This document shows positions 58,300-64,000 of a DNA stretch of 64,000 nt, piece by piece. The DNA lies in NCBI GenBank assembly GCA_037013685.1, contig CM072886.1, positions 58,892,933-58,956,932 of the forward strand. Direction: 5' to 3'. Position numbers and translations under genes: made by a program. The notes under the pieces are model-generated. The model was not told where the DNA came from. It worked only from the letters and a program-made list of their open reading frames with translations, and ran no database searches. This DNA is from Acridotheres tristis (lineage: Eukaryota > Chordata > Aves > Passeriformes > Sturnidae). Within the stretch, counting starts at the first letter, position 1. Every line of letters begins with the position of its first letter.

Positions 58300-61200
58300 C
58301 AGGACTCTCTGCTTATCCATTTGCAAACACGGGAGATGATGACAGTGATTGGAAGTTTTGAAGAGACTAGGGAAGGGGAAATAGAGAAGCCAGAAAGAAA
58401 AGACTGGGGGCTAAAAGATACCCTGTCCAGAAAAGACTGATAAATTAATCTTTTCAGATTGCTTGATCACTGGTAAGATTTGTTCTACATGTGATCCCCT
58501 CTTAGCTTGACAGAATCTTTATGCACTCCACTTTTTTTTGCATAATTTGGCAATAAATGGGCAACTTTTTCTTCTGACTCTTTGAAGGCTGTATTGCCTA
58601 CTTCAGTACTAGGGTGGGTATCAGTAAGGGAAAAAAATATTCAATTGCATATGTCTCCTGATTCAGTCACTTTAATTGCACTTCAGATTTTATGGTGATG
58701 CAGATTCAGTAGCCTTCTCACACAGAGGAATTAGCATTACTTTCTGACTTGTGGGGCCTCTGTTCTCACTTCTTTCTCTTGGAAAGCATTTACAATGGCT
58801 GGTCAATTTACTTTGAATGGTGCAAGCTGTCTTATTAAGCCAGAGCATACTAAAAATATCATGCCATTTCTGTGGAGAATAATTTTATTTTCTAGCAAAT
58901 AACAAAAGTGCATGGAAATTTACTTTGATAGCTTATTTTAAAGTAAAAATTGCATCCATGAAAATATGAAGTCCTTACTGGGCAGAATAATATTCTATTC
59001 TATCAAGTATGGAGAACATTATGGTCCCACAGCATTACAGCACTGTGTAATAAAAACAGTCAGCTAACATCCTAATGTCTTTTGCCTGAAAAAATTCCAC
59101 CACCTAAAGGAGGCTTTCATCTGAACTACACCACCCATTTTCCCCCTCGTATCTAATAATTCCAGAGGTTAAACCTGAGATTAGGTATCTTAGAACAGGA
59201 CTTTGCCCTCTGGTAAAGATGGTGGCTCCTTTTGGGTATTCTGTGTGCTCTAAAACTGAGCTCCAGTTAGGCACTTGACTTTTAGGTTATTGAAGTTAAA
59301 TGAAGTGAATCCCGACCCAAAACACATGCTTCTGTCCCGGGACTATTTTTAAAAATGCATGGCAGAACATTAGGTTGACATTTACTGTGTGCGTCATCAT
59401 TTTTTGGATCTTTACTTTATCCTGTGTATTTTGTAAATCTTTCTGATATATTTCTTTCAAGTGCTGGAACAATGAGGCTCACCCTGAAGTTACTGATCAG
59501 GGGGCACTGCTGTCACAGGGATCAAAGGAGAAGGTAGAAGTCTCAGACAGAGACTTGTCTTGTCAAGTAACTTGTGTTACTTGTCAAAGGTGTGTGTCCT
59601 TACAGCCCTGGACTTGCTCTCACCCCTGACATGTTCAGTGAGATGACTGGGACCTTTTTGACCTTAAAATGGAAGTATGAGCAAGACTGTAAAAGAGTGT
59701 GCTGAGATTAATTTATTCCTCTCTAACTAAATTATCTTGTGAGTGATACAAATGGAAGGACATTCCCTGCTTAGCAGAAGCTTCGCTTGCTCTCTGATTG
59801 TCCTACTTTAGTTTTCTTTGCTTCATTATCCAACTCACACAAGACCTTAAGAGTGTGGTACAGAATAAGATACAGAAATATATTCAGTCTTCAAAACAGG
59901 AATGTAGTGAATGCTCCTAAATCAGGATAGGAGCACATCTCTTAGCTACTCATGGATATAGATTCACAGTAATGAACAACTGGGTCATTATTCCTTCTTG
60001 TGAAAATATGAAATACATGTAATTACTATAAAATATTGTGTTGCTTTCATGAAGGTACAGAAGGTATAATCTGTTTATAATACAGGGAGTTATTTGTATC
60101 TTTATTGGGGACTTTATGATGCAAATGACTACTTCTTACCTTCACTGATGTCAGGCAACTGATGTAGTTGTCATAAGGCTGGAATATCATTTTGTTTTTT
60201 CTTTGGTGTGGTACTTAAGTATTAATGTCAAAAAGTAAAAGAGGTAATGTAATATGGAGTGACTTGATTAATTTCAATTCTTATTTTTACTTTTGGGTTT
60301 TTCAAAGCCTCCAGAGAAAGGGAATTGTAGATATGTACTGAGAAAATCAGAAAATAATAACTGTGTCTCTAGTAACATGAGGCTCTTGTTATGTCAGTGA
60401 CCTTTCACTGCATATATGTTACAGTTTTTAATTTGCTACCAGTGTGACTGTGTCATACAACATAACAACATGCATGTCTTCCCTAGTTCATCTACAGGTT
60501 TTTGATGGTTTTGGTAGCTAATAAGCCCAAGAACCCAAGAAGGATCTGAACCTTAGTTTATTCCTTGTAGAAGTAAGAAACTAATTTTACAAAAGGTATC
60601 AGAAGGAGAACAGTATTATTAAGAAGATGGCGGGGACACAAACACACTATTTATGACTTATCCACTGAGAGCAACATTTTTGAGAGGTGACTTAGCCCAA
60701 ACCAACAATTTTCTTCCAAGAGCTGCTTAATGCTGAGAATTATATCCCAATATAGCACCTTCACTTCTGTTAATGTTGCATGTTTGGCACTTGCAAGTTA
60801 GAGAGCACTGATAAACTCATTCCCTTCCTTTCCTGCTATTTTCTATGTGAGCTGTACTAGGTCACACATTAAGTCAGAAGTTTGCCCTTGGCTTCCATCA
60901 AAGTACATGTCAAGTATTACTCAAAATGTATTAAAGGATTTTACTAAATTCACAAGGAAAGTACTAGTTTTTACTTTATTTTAATCTTTGAAGAATCTCT
61001 CACTGTGCATTTGGTTGCTAAAAATACTGAATCCTTCAAACTATCCCTAAAGCAAGAAGGTGTTTCATTCCTCATAAATCTTTGTGGATTTAAACAAGAG
61101 GAAAAGGGAGATGTAAGTGCACTGGGGATAGCTGATATTAGAAACTCCTAATTGTTGCTGGCACCTGCCCATGGCCAACTTACAGAGACACTGGAGGAAA

Positions 61201-61300
61201 GAAGATTCCTCCTTCTTTCTCAAGAAAGTCTTAAGGTATTCCCTAAATTACTCACTTCTATTTAAAATGTAACCAGAATAATTTGAATAGCTAAATTTCC
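58300..61300. other. Unique AT-rich sequence
   Basis: No gene or repeat family recognised. A fair donor (CTG|gtaaga) is at 58475 but lies beyond the stop of the 58011 frame. Confidence 0.4.
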
Positions 61301-61455
61301 CTAGACTATCCTGAGTTGGAAGGGACCCACAAGGATCATTGAAAAAAAATCCCTCCTAATCCTGCACCAGACCACCCCACAAATCACACCAAGTGTCTGA
61401 GAGCATTACCCAAACATTTCTTGAACTCTGGAAGGCTGGTGCTGTGACCACTTTA
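61301..61455 (-). mobile_element. CR1 LINE 3'-end fragment
   Basis: The plus strand reads cctgagttggaagggaccca, caaggatcatt, cctgcaccagaccacccc, aatcacaccaagtgtctgag, ttcttgaactctgg and ggtgctgtgaccacttt. This is the antisense 3' region of a common avian CR1 subfamily. It is 5'-truncated, as is usual for CR1, and substituted throughout. The terminal short repeats are lost. It is inactive. Confidence 0.88.
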
Positions 61456-62958
61456 CCTTGGCTCAAATTCACTGAATGACAGTAATTCAGTTTGGATTAT
61501 TTACTGATATTTTTTCTCATTCTTCTCAGACATTATGGAAGAAAATTGACATGACAGTCATGTAAAACTTTATCTCCTGAATTAACTTCTTGGTGTGAAG
61601 TATTAAAACAAAATTTTGAGGTTTCTACTCATTTCTCTGATAATTATCTTTACGAACATATCTTAGATCAGGATATTTTTCCAAGGATGGATAAAACTTT
61701 CCACTTTTCAGGGAATTGGAAATACTTGCCTTGAATATTAATGCCTGGAATGTATATCCTCTTTCCATTAGATCTGTCTGTAACAAATAAAATTTCTGAA
61801 GCTTTGTTGATGGGGAAAAGTTATATTGTTGCAGATATATTAACAAATAAATTCAGATTTACAAAAATCCCTTTTTTCATTAGACCATAAAAATGGCACT
61901 CTTCAAAGATGAAGATTTGTATATCTCTAAGAAACAGATCAATACTGTTGCAAAAATAATTTGAGCTGTCCTTCTGCTACAATGACAAAGCTATGGTTAA
62001 AAATGAGATTGCTGACTAGAGCATGCCACTCTCTTTCAGGACACACCCAGCAAAAGCCTAATGGCCTCAAAAGCTTCGTGTCATCAGAAGATATGCCTTC
62101 TTCTGGCTTGTCAGCCCCATGGCAATTCCAGTTTGCTGTGTTTGTCTAGATCATTTGTCAATGCTGGTCCCTACTAGAAGAACAGTAGCTTCAGAAATTA
62201 ACTTTTTTATCAGTATGAAAAATGAATTATCAAACAGGAACAGTAAGAAAACACAAGCTTAAACAGAAGATGGTAATTCTGTTCTACAACTCTCATTCAG
62301 GCTACACCCCCACCTGGAAGAGGTGTTAAGAGATGGTGGTTGTCCTACATTCCTTTCATTGTAATTACAAATTTATTTAAATATGCAGGGAAATAGGTGA
62401 AAGGAAGCTCAGTGAGAGCAGCAGTGGCAGAAATAGCAGAGGCAAGAGCAAATTAATATGCACGTCTTTAGTTGAGGTGACATGGGGCTATCCTCTCTGC
62501 TCCCTAATATCAAACACATGCAATCTTACCTCTTAAACAGGTTATGGATGCTGCACTTAAAACACAGTCTAAGATGTGATCTTGGGGGCAGAGATGAAAA
62601 CAAAACTAAAACATTATTTTAACAGCTGATATAAGAATGGGTAACTTCCAAATGGTAAGCACAAGGACGATGGGGCAAACAAGCTCTGATCTGAATTTAT
62701 CTGGGTGGTGCTGAGCCTTTGCAGAAGATAGCATGTGACTGTGATGAGTTTGCTGAGAGGAAGTTCTCAGCTCAGGAGAAGCCAGGAACTGATGTGTCAA
62801 ACTGTTAATCAGAAAATTCTGGGCAATGATAGAGGATGATGTTAAAGACATTACGGGAGAAGTGTAAAGAAGTAAAATTGGCTTTAAAAATTTCAAAGGA
62901 CAATCTTTTAAACTGTCTTAGATGTTCCCTGTACTTCTTCAGTGTTGTTTCCTTGCAG
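61456..62958. other. Unique AT-rich sequence
   Basis: No gene or named repeat recognised. Confidence 0.4.
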
Positions 62959-63039
62959 GACGCTATGCCAAATTTTAATAGTGCATCAGGCAGAGGTTTA
63001 GAGAATTCTTCAATATTGGCTGAAATGTGGCAGATGACA
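62959..63039 (+). other. Splice-flanked 81-bp open segment, weak exon candidate
   Basis: A pyrimidine-rich acceptor (gttgtttccttgcag) ends at 62958. The next 27 codons are open in phase 0 up to ACA|gtaaag at 63040. The translation (DAMPNFNSASGRGLENSS then ILAEMWQMT) is not recognised. It lies about 5 kb downstream of the candidate promoter/first exon on the same strand. The size is too small to exclude chance. Confidence 0.12.
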
Positions 63040-63283
63040 GTAAAGATCTGTCAGATGACCATACAGCACATGCAAATCACACCACACTAATGCCACCACA
63101 TTCTTGGTACAGGAAATAACTGGTGTACATATACTCTGGGTCAGGGCAGTTTATGAATGGAGCACAGTGTGTTCTCTGCATATTCATATAAGACATACAT
63201 TTCAGCAGCATCCATTTCATTCTACTCCTTCTCTGAAAAAGACAAAAAATGTAGTGAGGGAAATTGTGTGCTTTATTTTTAAT

Positions 63284-63360
63284 TGGGGGAGGAAGGTTGT
63301 TTGGGGTTTTCTTTTACTGGGTTGGTTGGTTGTTTGGATTAGGGTTTGGTTTAGTTTTAT
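63284..63360. repeat. G/T-rich (GGTT)n-like low-complexity tract
   Basis: Imperfect GGTT/TTGG words with T runs. Frames crossing it read Trp/Gly/Phe low-complexity and are not genes. Confidence 0.75.
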
Positions 63361-63559
63361 CCTATCAATATGTTACACATACACTTAGAAGATTGTTCTT
63401 CGGCAGAAAGTTTGACCCCAGACAAGTCAAGATTTGGTTTGTAATATCTTAGGTTATGACCTGTAGAAGTCGAGGTCTTGGCTGACACTGAACTCTCAGC
63501 ATCTCTCCAAGGTTGCTCCCATTTAAAGAACTAGACGCTAGGTATCCTACAAGCGCTTG

Positions 63560-63587
63560 TAAAGTAACATTTATGAATGTTACTTTA
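63560..63587. repeat. Perfect 12-bp hairpin with TATG loop
   Basis: TAAAGTAACATT at 63560-63571 pairs exactly with AATGTTACTTTA at 63576-63587 across a 4-nt loop. A separate AAGCGCTT palindrome precedes it at 63551-63558. No adjoining T-run, so not a terminator-like signal. Origin unknown. Confidence 0.8.
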
Positions 63588-63589
63588 TG

Positions 63590-64000
63590 TAATTAAATGT
63601 ATTATCAACTGACACCTAAGAAACCTAGGTAAGGGTAGTTTCAACTACTTCTTTCCAACATGGTGCTATCTCCCTTCTCCCCTTCCCTGGAGAAGCAAGT
63701 TGTTGTAAGGTGGCTGTACAGCTACAGGATAAGCTCTGCACTTAAGCTGTGGGAACACAGGTATGCTGGATCCATGCTCAGGACACTGATCCACTTGTGG
63801 TCTCTCAGTTACTCCAGATTGGTCTGCCTAGCTAGATGCTCGCCTATCCTCTGTTATGCCACATTTGTCCTGCTCCTTAACTCTCCTGTTTCTTCTTTTG
63901 CTGTGGAGCATGAATCCTAACAGGGGGGAGAAATCCAAGAATTCATAACAAAACATGGGGTAAAAAGACTATCTCCATTGAAGTTAATAATCAGCAGGGT
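63590..64000. other. Unique sequence to the window edge
   Basis: An 86-codon plus-strand frame (63660-63920) has no recognised domain. Nothing else is supported. Confidence 0.4.

Noticed and set aside
63340..63352. Interstitial telomere-like TTAGGG
   Set aside because: Only a single ATTAGGGTTTGG occurrence inside a G/T-rich simple repeat, with no tandem array.

Overview
The window reads as non-coding DNA from a bird nuclear genome, most likely a passerine or close relative. It is AT-rich and CpG-poor, and I cannot recognise a complete protein-coding gene, tRNA, rRNA or CRISPR in it. The avian call rests on interspersed repeats recognised by eye: two CR1 LINE fragments and two families of endogenous-retrovirus LTR that I know from songbird genomes. 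Nearly all open frames over about 60 codons look like chance, repeat or low-complexity frames. The window could be a gene desert or a very large intron.

Layout. 1-5.9 kb: unique sequence with one 40-nt hairpin, an (AACC)-type simple repeat and a possible small exon near 2.7 kb. 6-27 kb: AT-rich unique DNA with simple repeats, a degraded LTR fragment at 15.8-16.1 kb, and a small splice-flanked frame at 20.1 kb. 27.3-28.1 kb: a solo LTR on the plus strand, flanked by a perfect 5-bp target duplication, with an internal 39-bp tandem array. 28-45 kb: unique DNA with a homeodomain-motif cluster near 31.2 kb, an old amniote-type repeat at 35.2 kb and two related ~120-bp direct repeats at 40.2 and 41.0 kb. 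45.9-47.1 kb: a CR1 LINE on the plus strand, split by a minus-strand solo LTR that duplicated its CR1 target. 47-57 kb: unique DNA with an enhancer-like block at 51.1 kb, an A/C-only low-complexity tract at 52.7 kb and a palindromic CRE inside an old repeat at 55.5 kb. 57.7-58.3 kb: a homopurine tract, a G-run cluster, a well-spaced TATA/initiator pair and a 94-codon frame whose N-terminus looks like a signal peptide. This is the best candidate for an undescribed gene start. 58.3-64 kb: unique DNA, a minus-strand CR1 3' end at 61.3 kb and a tight hairpin at 63.57 kb.

No group of genes works together here. The clearest events are transposition (nesting, target duplications, satellite growth inside an LTR). 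The promoter, exon and enhancer calls are inferences from motifs and need cross-species alignment or RNA data. Repeat families were matched from memory, without a database search.
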